Shown here piece by piece: positions 17,575-26,863 of a stretch of 64,000 nt of DNA. The DNA is from Telluribacter sp035998675 (GTDB taxonomy: Bacteria > Bacteroidota > Bacteroidia > Cytophagales > Spirosomataceae), in contig NZ_DASYHI010000016.1 in the NCBI RefSeq assembly GCF_035998675.1, positions 62,001 to 126,000 of the forward strand, read 5' to 3'. The notes under the pieces are model-generated. The model had not been told where the DNA came from. It was given only the letters and a program-made list of their open reading frames with translations, and ran no database searches. Each line of letters begins with the position of its first letter. Within the stretch, counting starts at the first letter, position 1. The position numbers were made by a program, and so were the translations under genes.

Positions 17575-18612
17575 ATGTCCCCAAGAATAGTACAGGTTGG
17601 TCTTATTGGCTTTGGCTTGTCGGGTCGTTATTTCCACGCCCCGTTCCTTTCGGTTAATCCGCGGTTTCAGCTAAAAAAAGTAGTGGAGCGCAGCAAAAAC
17701 GAAGCGCAGGAATTTGATTCGTCCATTGAAACCGTAAGAACCGTGGAGGAGCTGCTGGCCGATGATGCCCTGGACCTGGTATTTATTTGTACTCCCAACG
17801 ATACGCATTTTGACTACGCCAAAGCGGTACTTGAAAGCGGCAAGCATGTAGTGATCGAAAAGCCCTTTGCTAATACCGAAGCGGAAGCGCGGGAGCTGAC
17901 GGAGCTGGCCGCCCGGAAAGGATTGCTGGCCACCGCCTACCAGAACCGCCGCTGGGATTCGGACTTTCTAACCCTGAAAAAAATAATGGCGGAAGGTACC
18001 ATTGGTGAAATTGTGGAATTTGAAAGCCGCTACGACCGCTACCGCCCCGTACCCGTAACCAACACCTGGAAGGAGCAGTCGGGTGACGGGGGCGGCAACC
18101 TTTACAACCTGGGTCCGCACCTGGTAGACCAGGCCCTGGCGCTGTTCGGGAAGCCGGAGGCGGTTTCAGCCGAAATAAAAACCCTGCGGGAAGGCAGCCA
18201 AATTGATGATTTTTTCGCTATACGGCTGCACTACCCGGACAAAAGCGTACTGGTGAAGTCGAGCCTGCTGGTGTTTGACAGCAGCCTGCGCTATACCCTG
18301 CACGGTACCCGGGGCTCCTTTGTAAAAATCGGACTTGATGTACAGGAAGAAACGCTTCGTAAAGACATACTACCCGACACTACCCCCTGGGGTGAAGAAC
18401 CCGAAGACCGCTGGGGTACGCTTTATTCGGAAGAATTTTCGGGTACCTTCCAAAGCCTGCCCGGCAACTACATGCCTTTTTACGATAATATATACGATGT
18501 AATAGTTAACGGGGCCGAGCCAGCCGTTAAACCCGCCGAGGTACTCCTTACTACCCGGGTTATAGATCTGGCCTGGCAAAGCAGCCGCGACCGTACTGTA
18601 TTGGCGGTGTAG
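17575..18612 (+). CDS. Gfo/Idh/MocA family oxidoreductase
   Basis: 345 residues. The N-terminal Rossmann motif is VGLIGFGLSGRYFHAPFL (about 7-24). CTPNDTHFDYAKAVLESGKHVVIEKPFANT contains the family EKP motif with the catalytic Lys, and the C-terminal alpha/beta domain has GGNLYNLGPHLVDQAL, whose GxxxDxxxH-like His is typical of the family. Members oxidise or reduce sugars and cyclitols with NAD(P). The substrate is not predictable, although the next genes on the opposite strand are a phosphohexomutase and a glucosidase. Single gene with a terminator at 18621-18658. Confidence 0.92.
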   Translation: MSPRIVQVGLIGFGLSGRYFHAPFLSVNPRFQLKKVVERSKNEAQEFDSSIETVRTVEELLADDALDLVFICTPNDTHFDYAKAVLESGKHVVIEKPFANTEAEARELTELAARKGLLATAYQNRRWDSDFLTLKKIMAEGTIGEIVEFESRYDRYRPVPVTNTWKEQSGDGGGNLYNLGPHLVDQALALFGKPEAVSAEIKTLREGSQIDDFFAIRLHYPDKSVLVKSSLLVFDSSLRYTLHGTRGSFVKIGLDVQEETLRKDILPDTTPWGEEPEDRWGTLYSEEFSGTFQSLPGNYMPFYDNIYDVIVNGAEPAVKPAEVLLTTRVIDLAWQSSRDRTVLAV

Positions 18613-18620
18613 CCCTCAAC

Positions 18621-18658
18621 AAAAAGCCCTCCGACGTTTTACCATCGGAGGGCTTTTT
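18621..18658. terminator. Hairpin terminator
   Basis: AAAAAGCCCTCCGA (18621-18634) pairs with 18645-18658 around a 10-base loop, with T run on the right and A run on the left. It serves the convergent oxidoreductase and phosphohexomutase genes. Confidence 0.9.
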
Positions 18659-18672
18659 TTTAACCTGAACCT

Positions 18673-20436
18673 TTACTTCAAGCCTAATTCGTCGCCAATT
18701 GCTTTTACTTTATCTTTAAGGCTGGCGTAAACGGCGTCGAAATCTTCTTTTTTCTCAAACGGTGCCCGTACCCCCACGTAAAATTTTATCTTGGGTTCGG
18801 TACCTGACGGCCGACAGGTAAACTTGGTACCATCGGTGGTAAAGAACTGTAGTACATTGGATGACTCAATTCCCATTTTGCCGGACGGGATCTCGTACCG
18901 GGTACCATTCCGTAAGTCAGTAGTGATTAGGGCTTTGTAGTCATCCATCCGGATTACCTCCGAGCCCGCCAGCGTTTTGGGTGGATTAGCCCGGAAATCA
19001 GCCATCATTTGCTGAATTTCATCCGCTCCGGACTTGCCTTTTTTGGTCAGGGAAATAAGTCCTTCGTAGTAAAACCCAAACTGCTTGTAAATCTCCATGA
19101 GCATGTCAAACAGGCTCAGACCTTTGTCTTTGGCGTAAGCGGTTAGCTCGGCAATCATACCACAGGAAGCAATGGCGTCCTTGTCACGCACCGCGTCCCC
19201 AATCAGGTACCCGTAGCTTTCTTCGCCTCCACCAATAAATTGCTCCAGACCTTCCTTCTCCCGGATAACCTGCGCGATGTACTTGAAGCCGGTCAGGGTG
19301 TTGTAGCACTTTACCCCGTAGGCATCGGCCATGTTGTCAATCAAATCGGTGGTTACGATGGTTTTGCAGACAAACTGGTTTCCGGTTAGTTTACCGGACT
19401 CTTTCCAGGCGTTCAGGAGGTAGTAAATCAGCAGGCTGGCGGTTTGGTTACCGTTCAGCAGCTGCAGCTCGCCGTGGTGGTTTTTGGCTCCTATCCCTAC
19501 CCTATCGGCATCAGGGTCGGTACCCATTACCAGGTCAGCATCTATTTCCCGGGCTTTTTCGAGGGCCATGTTCATGGCCTCACTTTCTTCCGGATTGGGA
19601 TACACTACGGTAGGAAACTGTCCGTTGCCATTGGGCTCGGCCTGCTCTTCGATTACAGTTACGTTTTCAAAACCCAGGCGTTCCAATAGCGCCGGGACCA
19701 GCATTACTCCGGTGCCGTGAATTGGCGTAAATACTATTTTTAAGTCTTTCTGACGGGCAATAGCGTCTTTGGAAATAGATAAAGTAAGTAGGTGATCCAG
19801 GTACTTTTCATCCACACTGCTGCCAATCTTTTCGATCAGCGACTCATTGCCTTCAAAATTGATATCATCAATGGAAGTAATGGCGTTGACCTCATCAATA
19901 ATGTTTTTATCGTGCGGGGCTACTACCTGGGAGCCATCCACCCAGTAGGCTTTATAGCCGTTGTACTCCTTGGGATTATGGGAAGCCGTAACCACTACCC
20001 CGCTGTGGCAATCCAGTAACCGTATGGCAAAGGATAGTTCGGGCGTGGGACGAAGGGATTCAAACAGGTACACCTTGATGCCATTGGCCGAAAAGATGTC
20101 AGCCGTAATCCGGGCAAATTCATCTGACTTAATGCGGCAGTCGTGGGCAATCGCTACTTTGATCGTTTCACCGGCAAAGGTTTTGTTGAGGTAATTGGCC
20201 AGCCCCTGCGTAGCTGCCCCCAGGGTGTAGCGGTTCATGCGGTTGGAACCAATACCAATCAGGCCTCTCAGACCACCGGTACCAAATTCCAGATCTTTAT
20301 AGAAAGCGTCCGTGAGTTCGGTCGTTTTTTCGCTATCAATCAAATCCTGGATCACAGCTTTGGTATCTATATCATAGTTACCTTCAAGCCAGGTATTAAC
20401 TTTTTCCTGTACGTTACTTTCAAGTTGTACGGCCAT
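18673..20436 (-). CDS. Phosphoglucomutase/phosphomannomutase (PGM2-like phospho-sugar mutase)
   Basis: 587 residues, matching the longer PGM2-like alpha-D-phosphohexomutase group. It interconverts hexose 1- and 6-phosphates. The four family signatures are in order: FGTGGLRGLIG near the N-terminus, the phosphoserine loop VTASHNPKEYNGYK (about residue 150), the metal loop GTDPDADRVGIG, the sugar loop GGEESYGYLIGD, and the phosphate-binding loop RPSGTEPKIKFY near the C-terminus. It is 72 bases downstream of the GH63-like gene on the same strand, suggesting a shared role in glucose or glycogen/trehalose-type carbohydrate turnover (inference). Confidence 0.94.
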   Translation of the reverse strand: MAVQLESNVQEKVNTWLEGNYDIDTKAVIQDLIDSEKTTELTDAFYKDLEFGTGGLRGLIGIGSNRMNRYTLGAATQGLANYLNKTFAGETIKVAIAHDCRIKSDEFARITADIFSANGIKVYLFESLRPTPELSFAIRLLDCHSGVVVTASHNPKEYNGYKAYWVDGSQVVAPHDKNIIDEVNAITSIDDINFEGNESLIEKIGSSVDEKYLDHLLTLSISKDAIARQKDLKIVFTPIHGTGVMLVPALLERLGFENVTVIEEQAEPNGNGQFPTVVYPNPEESEAMNMALEKAREIDADLVMGTDPDADRVGIGAKNHHGELQLLNGNQTASLLIYYLLNAWKESGKLTGNQFVCKTIVTTDLIDNMADAYGVKCYNTLTGFKYIAQVIREKEGLEQFIGGGEESYGYLIGDAVRDKDAIASCGMIAELTAYAKDKGLSLFDMLMEIYKQFGFYYEGLISLTKKGKSGADEIQQMMADFRANPPKTLAGSEVIRMDDYKALITTDLRNGTRYEIPSGKMGIESSNVLQFFTTDGTKFTCRPSGTEPKIKFYVGVRAPFEKKEDFDAVYASLKDKVKAIGDELGLK

Positions 20437-20508
20437 GTGAATCGCAAAGTGGTTTTATGTGAACAGGTGGATTATAATTAAAGCGTCAAAAGTAAAGAAA
20501 GATATTAT

Positions 20509-23202
20509 TTATTCTTTGTCCAATACCATTTCTGTTTTTGTGGAAGTAATACTTTTTGCCTCTGCTACTTTCAGAATCAACTCTGCGACCAGTCCCGTCC
20601 ACCCGGTTTGGTGGCTGGCTCCGCAGCCCCGGCCGTTGTCGCCATGGAAGTACTCATAAAAAAGGATATGGTCCCGGAAGTGGGGATCATTCTGGAGTTT
20701 TTCACAGTCGCCGTTCACGGCCCGGCGGTCGTTTTCATCGCGTCTGAAAATATTGATCAGGCGATCAGCAATACCCAGGGCCGCTTTATTGATGGTGGTC
20801 AGGTTACCCGAATTGGTGGGGTACTCGACCTCAAAATCATCGCCGTAGTAGGCATGAAACTTCAGAAGCGAATCAAATATCAGGTAGTTCAGCGGGAACC
20901 AGATGGGCCCGCGCCAGTTGGAGTTTCCGCCCATAATGTCCGTCAGGGCTTCGGCCGGTGTGTACTCTACCTCAAGTACCTCCCCGTTGATAAAAAACTT
21001 ATAGGGGTTTTCTTTATGGTACTTGGAAAGCGCCCGGACGCCGTAGTCGGACAGAAACTCCTGTTCGTCGAGCATCCGCTTAAGGATCATTTTCATCCGG
21101 TGTCCGCGCAGGATTGAAAGCAGGCGGTTTTCGCCCTTACCCGATTCAAACCAGCGGGAAATAAGCCGGGCCAGATCGGGCCGGTTAGCGATAACCCACT
21201 CCACGCGCCGCTTAAATACCGGCATTTTTTCCAGCATCTGCGGGTCAAGAATCTCCACGGCAAACAGCGGAATCAAACCCACAATGGAGCGTACCTTCAG
21301 CAGGATACTCTGCCCGTTGGGAATATGGATGACATCGTGGTAAAACTGGTCGTCTTCGTCCCACAGGCTAATGGTATTATTCTCGCCGCCCATGGACTCC
21401 ATAGCGCCGGCGATATGCAGGAAATGCTCAAAGAACTTGGAAGCCATATCCTGATACACGGGCTGCTTGAGCGAAATCTCCACCGAAATACGCAGCATAT
21501 TCAGGGTGTACATGGCCATCCAGCCGGTCGCGTCGGCCTGTTCGAGCTGACCGCCAAACGGCATGGGTGTAGACCGGTCAAATACCCCGATGTTATCAAG
21601 GCCCAGGAAGCCGCCGCTGAAAATATTATTGCCGGTTTCGTCTTTCTGATTAACCCACCAGGTAAAGTTTAGCAGGAGCTTGTGAAATATTTTTTCCAGA
21701 AACTCCACATCCCCTACGCCTCCACGCTGCTCCCGGTCTATTTCGTAGACCTTCCAGGTAGCCCAGGCATGTACGGGCGGATTCACATCCGAAAAATTCC
21801 ATTCGTAGGCGGGTATCTGGCCGTTGGGGTGCATGTAGTACTCGCGCAGCAAGATTTCGAGTTGGCGCTTGGCAAAATCGGCATCTACCCGGGCCAGGGG
21901 AATGCAGTGGAAAGCCAGGTCCCAGGCCGCAAACCAGGGGTACTCCCACTTATCTGGCATGGATATGAGGTTGGCCGCGTACAGGTGCTTCCAACCCGAA
22001 TTGCGGCCCCATTTCCGGGAAGCGTTTGGCTCGGGCTGGGAAGGATCGCCTTTAAGCCACTCGTACACATTGTAATAATAAAACTGCTTATTCCAGAGCA
22101 TACCCGCATAGGCCTGTCGCTGGATTGAGCACAGTTCAGGGTCTTTTACATCTTTCTGCAGGTCGCCATAAAATTCATCGGCTTCCTGCAGGCGTTTGTT
22201 AAATAGCGCATCAAAATCACCAAAGGGATCCGACTTGGTCTGGTTTACGAGCCGGATTTTGAACGTCACGCTTCCTCCGGCCATGACCATCCGGGTAAAA
22301 GAGGCAGCCGCTTTGGTACCGATATGGTTGGGATTAACTGTAGCCGACTTGCGGCCACTGACTATGTAGTCGTTGATACCATCCTTGGGGTAGGCAGTCG
22401 TATTATTAGTCCCGTAGAGTTTTTTGAAATTGGTTTCGTTCTCACAAAACAGGAGCTGATCGGCGTCCTCGAGGTACAGGTTAAATTTGCCGTGTTTGCG
22501 GTGCGTCACTTCAATGAGCCGGTTGGCAATGCCGTTCATCATGGGCTTGTAATTAAAGGCCTCGTAGCCCCACGACCAGGTATTCCGGAACCAGATGGTA
22601 GGCAGTACCGTGATGGGTGCGTCTTCCGGTCCGCGGTTGTGTACCGTTACCTGCATCAGCACATCTTCTGGATCGGCCTTGGCGTATTCAATAACTATGT
22701 CAAAGTACTCGTCATTGTCAAAGACATCGGTATCCATGATCTCGTATTCCTGATCGGCTTTACCGCGGCGGGCATTTTCCTGGCGTAGCTTGTCGTAAGG
22801 AAAAGGCTGCTGGGGGTACTTGTACAGCATTTTCATGTACGAATGGGTGGGTGTACTATCCAGGTAATAGTACATTTCCTTGGCATCTTCCCCGTGGTTG
22901 GACTCCCGGTTGGTCAGGCCGAACAGGCGTTCTTTCAAAAATTTGTCCCGGTGGTTCCAGAACGCAAACGCCATGCAGATGTGCTGCTTGTTGTCCGAGA
23001 AACCTCCGATGCCCTCTTCGCCCCATCGGTAGGCTTTGGAGCGGGCCATTTCGTGGGTAATATAACTCCAGGCGTCACCATTGCTGCTGTAGTCTTCACG
23101 TACGGTACTCCACTGGCGTTCGGATAAGTAGGGTCCCCATTTTTTCCAGCCTTTATTTTCCTTTTGTAAGGCCAGCCTCACTTTTTCTGCGCCATTTGCC
23201 AT
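20509..23202 (-). CDS. GH63 / MGH1-type glycoside hydrolase (glucosidase-like)
   Basis: 897 residues, no signal peptide, so probably cytosolic. The opening block KKWGPYLSERQWSTVREDYS and WSYITHEMARSKAYRWGEEG marks the bacterial GH63-like group. The (alpha/alpha)6 catalytic part includes KWEYPWFAAWDLAFHCIPLARVD, PAYEWNFSDVNPPVHAWA, GGFLGLDNIGVFDRS, LEQADATGWMAMY and WRGPIWFPLNYL. Relatives hydrolyse alpha-glucosides or mannosylglycerate-type compounds; I cannot choose. Upstream gap 23203-23353 contains the terminator of the next gene, so this gene has its own start, and the phosphohexomutase follows it. Confidence 0.87.
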   Translation of the reverse strand: MANGAEKVRLALQKENKGWKKWGPYLSERQWSTVREDYSSNGDAWSYITHEMARSKAYRWGEEGIGGFSDNKQHICMAFAFWNHRDKFLKERLFGLTNRESNHGEDAKEMYYYLDSTPTHSYMKMLYKYPQQPFPYDKLRQENARRGKADQEYEIMDTDVFDNDEYFDIVIEYAKADPEDVLMQVTVHNRGPEDAPITVLPTIWFRNTWSWGYEAFNYKPMMNGIANRLIEVTHRKHGKFNLYLEDADQLLFCENETNFKKLYGTNNTTAYPKDGINDYIVSGRKSATVNPNHIGTKAAASFTRMVMAGGSVTFKIRLVNQTKSDPFGDFDALFNKRLQEADEFYGDLQKDVKDPELCSIQRQAYAGMLWNKQFYYYNVYEWLKGDPSQPEPNASRKWGRNSGWKHLYAANLISMPDKWEYPWFAAWDLAFHCIPLARVDADFAKRQLEILLREYYMHPNGQIPAYEWNFSDVNPPVHAWATWKVYEIDREQRGGVGDVEFLEKIFHKLLLNFTWWVNQKDETGNNIFSGGFLGLDNIGVFDRSTPMPFGGQLEQADATGWMAMYTLNMLRISVEISLKQPVYQDMASKFFEHFLHIAGAMESMGGENNTISLWDEDDQFYHDVIHIPNGQSILLKVRSIVGLIPLFAVEILDPQMLEKMPVFKRRVEWVIANRPDLARLISRWFESGKGENRLLSILRGHRMKMILKRMLDEQEFLSDYGVRALSKYHKENPYKFFINGEVLEVEYTPAEALTDIMGGNSNWRGPIWFPLNYLIFDSLLKFHAYYGDDFEVEYPTNSGNLTTINKAALGIADRLINIFRRDENDRRAVNGDCEKLQNDPHFRDHILFYEYFHGDNGRGCGASHQTGWTGLVAELILKVAEAKSITSTKTEMVLDKE

Positions 23203-23304
23203 AGTACTAATCGGTTAAGCAATCTTAACAAATACTAACTCCTGCCCCTCTATGTTATTCTAATTATAACAAAATTATGAATATAAGGATGGGTAACTTA
23301 TAAA

Positions 23305-23328
23305 AAAAGAGCCCGTTAAAGCTCTTTT
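23305..23328 (-). terminator. Terminator of the Ddl-like gene
   Basis: AAAAGAGC (23305-23312) pairs with GCTCTTTT (23321-23328) around an 8-base loop. Read on the minus strand it is followed by a run of seven T. Confidence 0.8.
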
Positions 23329-23353
23329 CGGTTAAAAGTAATCCTTCCCGCAC

Positions 23354-25099
23354 TCAAATACCTCTATTCCCCAAAACAATCCAATCTTCTATGAGTGGGA
23401 TACTATCAGGACTTGAATAGGTTTTGACCCCGAAGTCTACCGCTCCGGCGTAAAAAGCAGTTAGCGGAGCAGCCTTTTCGGCCGTTTCTGTCAGCAAAGG
23501 ATCGCGCTCCCCCTGAATAAGCGAAACCAAATCCTCTACGTAATCCTTAAACATGAGCTGCACGGGTAACTGAACGTAGGTACTGTCGTCCAGGTGCAGG
23601 ACAGGTACCGGCCGGGACTGACCTTCGGCGTTGAGTTTTCCAAAACACTGCCGCGCCCGGGCGTACTGCTCATCGTTTGCCCCGAAAAGGATGCCTTTAG
23701 CCGGTAGTGAGGTTCCTCTCTGGTCTGTGATCTTTTCGTCCAGTTGCTGCAGAAGCTGCCTCAGGTGCCAGGTATCCTTTCCGGTACGAATCCGCTCCCG
23801 AACCGACTGCCGGATAAAGTACGTAATCGCCTGCGTTACGTTCAGCCCAATTTCGGCCATTTGCTTGAATATTAACGAAGTAGGCGACATGCCCGGTATG
23901 GTATTGGGGTCATGCAGCAGTACTTCTTCGTTGGGGGTCAGGAATCCATCAATACGGGCACAGACGTTGATACCCAACCGCTGAAAAACCAGGCCAATGT
24001 GCTCCTGAATCCTGCGGTTATTAGCCAGGGATGTACCTACGGGAATTCGCTTGCGGGTAGCGCCGGGTTTGTATTTGGAATTAAAATCAAAAACTTCAAC
24101 TACTTTAATTACTTCGGTAGGAGGCAGTACGAGCGTAGAGCCGTCGTCGTGCTGAATGCACCCGCACGAAAACTCCTGACCGCTCACAAATGCTTCCAGC
24201 AGGACCTGATCTTCGGCATTGGTACTGGACAAGGTACGTGTCTCGTTCGTTGTAGAAAAAGCCCCGTCAAGGTAGGTAATAAGGTCTTTGGGGTGATACA
24301 GGAAAGTACCCTCCACTACTACCGGAAAGCCAATGCCTTCGTCGAGGTTGGCTATGCGCTGAGCCCAGGCTTTTTTACCAGACTCATCCATATTCAGCCA
24401 CTCCTCGGCCGTGACTTCCAACTGAAAAAAACACTGGTTAAGTGCCTTCACAAAATCTTCGTAGCTGTCTTTCTGCACGATGGCCACCCCGATTGAAGAC
24501 CCCTGGTGCGGGGCCTTTACCACTATAGGTACCCCCAGCGTTGACTTCACTTCCTCAAAAAGTTGCTGACGATCTGGCTGCTGCCACTGGTCGTACCGTA
24601 CTACCATCATGCCTTTTTTCTGGCCGTTGGCCAGGGCAATCATTTCGTTCTGAAGTACCTTATCAATACCCACCGCCGAACCCATCAGGCCCGGGCCACT
24701 GTAGGGAATGCGGTACCATTCCAGAAGGCCCTGGATGGCACCGTCTTCGCAGTCGGGACCGTGCATGGCCAGCATGGCAAAATCAAAATGCTCGCCAAAT
24801 TGCTCGGGGGTGATAAGCTCACCCAATTCCGGAGAAACGGCCACCCGCGCCAGATGGGGCAGCGATTCAATATAAACACGGTAGTCGTCGGTCTGCTGAC
24901 CCGGAGAAGGAAAAAAATCCCGGATGCTGGCCTCGTACATCCAGGCCGGATTCAGCTTGATAAAGCGTCCAAAGCTATCGACAAATACCGGAACCGGCTC
25001 AAAAAGTTGTTTATCCAAGTGCTCAAAGGCTGTTTTGCCACCGGCAAAAGAAATCTCACGCTCACGGGAAGGCCCACCGAAAAAAATGCCAATACGCAT
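23354..25099 (-). CDS. D-alanine--D-alanine ligase-like ATP-grasp protein, long form
   Basis: 581 residues, much longer than the usual 300-360 residue Ddl. Family features: GIFFGGPSREREISFAGG at 3-20, MLAMHGPDCEDGAIQG, the Ddl serine/glycine loop KAPHQGSSIGVAIV, and the metal-binding end HDPNTIPGMSPTS. An insert of about 60 residues (NMDESGKKAWAQRI to AFSTTNETRTLSS) interrupts the ATP-grasp domain. About 170 residues follow the catalytic core, resembling no domain I know (KGILFGANDEQYARARQCF...). It could be a true Ddl for peptidoglycan or a related ligase. Single gene on the minus strand with terminator 23305-23328. Confidence 0.8.
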   Translation of the reverse strand: MRIGIFFGGPSREREISFAGGKTAFEHLDKQLFEPVPVFVDSFGRFIKLNPAWMYEASIRDFFPSPGQQTDDYRVYIESLPHLARVAVSPELGELITPEQFGEHFDFAMLAMHGPDCEDGAIQGLLEWYRIPYSGPGLMGSAVGIDKVLQNEMIALANGQKKGMMVVRYDQWQQPDRQQLFEEVKSTLGVPIVVKAPHQGSSIGVAIVQKDSYEDFVKALNQCFFQLEVTAEEWLNMDESGKKAWAQRIANLDEGIGFPVVVEGTFLYHPKDLITYLDGAFSTTNETRTLSSTNAEDQVLLEAFVSGQEFSCGCIQHDDGSTLVLPPTEVIKVVEVFDFNSKYKPGATRKRIPVGTSLANNRRIQEHIGLVFQRLGINVCARIDGFLTPNEEVLLHDPNTIPGMSPTSLIFKQMAEIGLNVTQAITYFIRQSVRERIRTGKDTWHLRQLLQQLDEKITDQRGTSLPAKGILFGANDEQYARARQCFGKLNAEGQSRPVPVLHLDDSTYVQLPVQLMFKDYVEDLVSLIQGERDPLLTETAEKAAPLTAFYAGAVDFGVKTYSSPDSIPLIEDWIVLGNRGI

Positions 25100-25227
25100 G
25101 ACTTAACCAAAGTTTAAGAGAAGCCGCAAGATAGGGATTGACAGGATAATTGAAAAGCAACGTCCGAAGTAAGTGCCTGGTATCCGCAGGTGTCAATCAA
25201 AATATGACATAATACCCCTTAAAAACA

Positions 25228-25274
25228 CAAAATGCTTCCTGTACACAACCGGGTGGCAGACACGAAGCATTTTG
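25228..25274 (-). terminator. Long-loop hairpin terminator after the NifU-like gene
   Basis: CAAAATGCTTC (25228-25238) pairs perfectly with GAAGCATTTTG (25264-25274), with a 25-base GC-containing loop. On the minus strand it is followed by TGTTTTT. Confidence 0.7.
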
Positions 25275-25318
25275 CAAAAGGATTACTTAAGTAGGTAAAG
25301 TACTACTCAAAAGGAAAA

Positions 25319-25582
25319 TCAGGCCAAAGCGGGTATGTTTACGGCTTCTACCCGCAGCACGTGGGGTACCGCCTTACGTACCGCCTCCTCAAGGCCCGCC
25401 CGGAAGGTCATGGCGTTCATGGGGCAGGTCTGGCACGAGCCGGTCAGTTCCAGGCGCACGATAAAATCATCTGTTAGTTCAGCTAGTTTCACGTTGCCAC
25501 CATCCGCTATCAGATAAGGACGTACAGAGTCGAGTGCCTGCTCGATCAATCCCAAAGTCTTTTCTTTTTCGATTGTATTCAT
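25319..25582 (-). CDS. NifU-like iron-sulfur scaffold/carrier protein
   Basis: An 87-residue NifU C-terminal domain protein. RPYLIADGGNVKLAEL and the cluster-binding GSCQTCPMNAMTF (CxxC) are diagnostic, as is the end EEAVRKAVPHVLRVEAVN. Such proteins hold or transfer an Fe-S cluster during maturation. I chose the ATG at 25582 (MNTIEKEK), where the family usually begins. An in-frame ATG at 25612 would add MLHFSAYIET, which looks like untranslated leader. It lies 67 bases downstream of mrp, another Fe-S carrier, on the same strand, so the pair forms a small Fe-S unit. Confidence 0.92.
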   Translation of the reverse strand: MNTIEKEKTLGLIEQALDSVRPYLIADGGNVKLAELTDDFIVRLELTGSCQTCPMNAMTFRAGLEEAVRKAVPHVLRVEAVNIPALA

Positions 25583-25649
25583 TGTTTCAATATATGCGCT
25601 AAAATGCAACATTTTTACGAAAAATTCAAATACCTGCGGCTTTCTTCGC

Positions 25650-26756
25650 CTACACGCGTATCTCTACTACCTGGGTTTTGTCGGCAGTAGCGTTACGGAT
25701 AGATACATACTGCGCAAGTACTTCGGCTACTTCCCGGAAGGCGGTTCCGGTAACCGGTTCGTTATTCATAACCACCGGACGGCCTTCGTCACCGGCTTCC
25801 CGGATACTCTGCACCAGCGGTATTTGCCCCAGGAAGGGTACCCCATGCCGCTCGGCCAGTTGCTGACCACCTCCTTTACCAAAAATATAGTACTTGTGGT
25901 CGGGTAGTTCTTCGGGCGTAAAGTAGGCCATGTTTTCAATGACACCCAGCACCGGTACGTTTATCTGCGGTTGCTTGAACATGGCTAAGCCTTTGTTGGC
26001 GTCCGCCAGAGCCACTTTCTGAGGCGTAGTAACTATAACGGCACCCGTCACCGGTACGGTTTGAACCAGCGTCAGGTGAATGTCGCTGGTACCGGGCGGG
26101 AGGTCAATGAGCAGGTAGTCCAGTTCGCCCCAGTGCGTATCAGCAAAGAACTGACGCAGGGCCTGACTGGCCATGGGCCCCCGCCACACAACCGCACTGT
26201 CGGGCGGTGTCAGGAATCCGATGGAGATCATCTTGATTCCGTACTGACTAATAGGATTGATGTAGTTTTTGCCATCACGGGGGGTAATGGTAGGCTGCAT
26301 ATCTTCCGCCCCGAACATAACCGGGATGGAAGGCCCGTAAATATCAGCATCTATGATACCTACCTTAGCGCCCGAACGGTGCAGCGCCATTGCCAGGTTG
26401 GCCGTAACGGTAGACTTCCCTACGCCTCCTTTGCCCGAGGCAACCGCTATCACATTCTTAACGCCCGGAATCATGACGGCTCCCTGACGACTCGAGGTAA
26501 CGTCGGCGGTAAGGTTTACAATTACTTCAATATCCGGACTAATATGAGTATGAATGGCATCTACGCACCGTTTCCGGATCAGTTCCTTGAGCGGACAGGC
26601 GGGGGTAGTCAATACCACCGTAAAGCTGACCTGATCGACACCTACTTCAATATCTTTGACCATGCCCAGCGTGACCAGATCTTTTTTCAGATCGGGTTCT
26701 TCGACGGTACTGAGGGCTTTTAGTACTTTTTCTTTATTAACGGCAAATTCTCCCAT
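25650..26756 (-). CDS. mrp: Mrp/NBP35 family P-loop ATPase (Fe-S carrier)
   Basis: 368 residues. An N-terminal MIP18/DUF59-like domain (about 1-85, with TTPACPLKELI) is fused to a SIMIBI P-loop ATPase with the deviant Walker A GKGGVGKST at 108-116, DADIYGPSIPVMFG, and DLPPGTSDIHLTL. The C-terminal ENMAYFTPEELPDHKYYIFGKGGG region replaces the CxxC seen in many eukaryotic relatives; no CxxC pair is visible there. The family binds and transfers Fe-S clusters. Upstream of the NifU-like gene on the same strand. Confidence 0.94.
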   Translation of the reverse strand: MGEFAVNKEKVLKALSTVEEPDLKKDLVTLGMVKDIEVGVDQVSFTVVLTTPACPLKELIRKRCVDAIHTHISPDIEVIVNLTADVTSSRQGAVMIPGVKNVIAVASGKGGVGKSTVTANLAMALHRSGAKVGIIDADIYGPSIPVMFGAEDMQPTITPRDGKNYINPISQYGIKMISIGFLTPPDSAVVWRGPMASQALRQFFADTHWGELDYLLIDLPPGTSDIHLTLVQTVPVTGAVIVTTPQKVALADANKGLAMFKQPQINVPVLGVIENMAYFTPEELPDHKYYIFGKGGGQQLAERHGVPFLGQIPLVQSIREAGDEGRPVVMNNEPVTGTAFREVAEVLAQYVSIRNATADKTQVVEIRV

Positions 26757-26863
26757 GGTAAAAAATCAGGCAACGCTGAGGGTACGCGTTCAGTTGAAGT
26801 ATAGTATATTATTATGATTCCAAGTGGGTCCACTCCTGACAACACCTAACTTTCCGAATGAGT

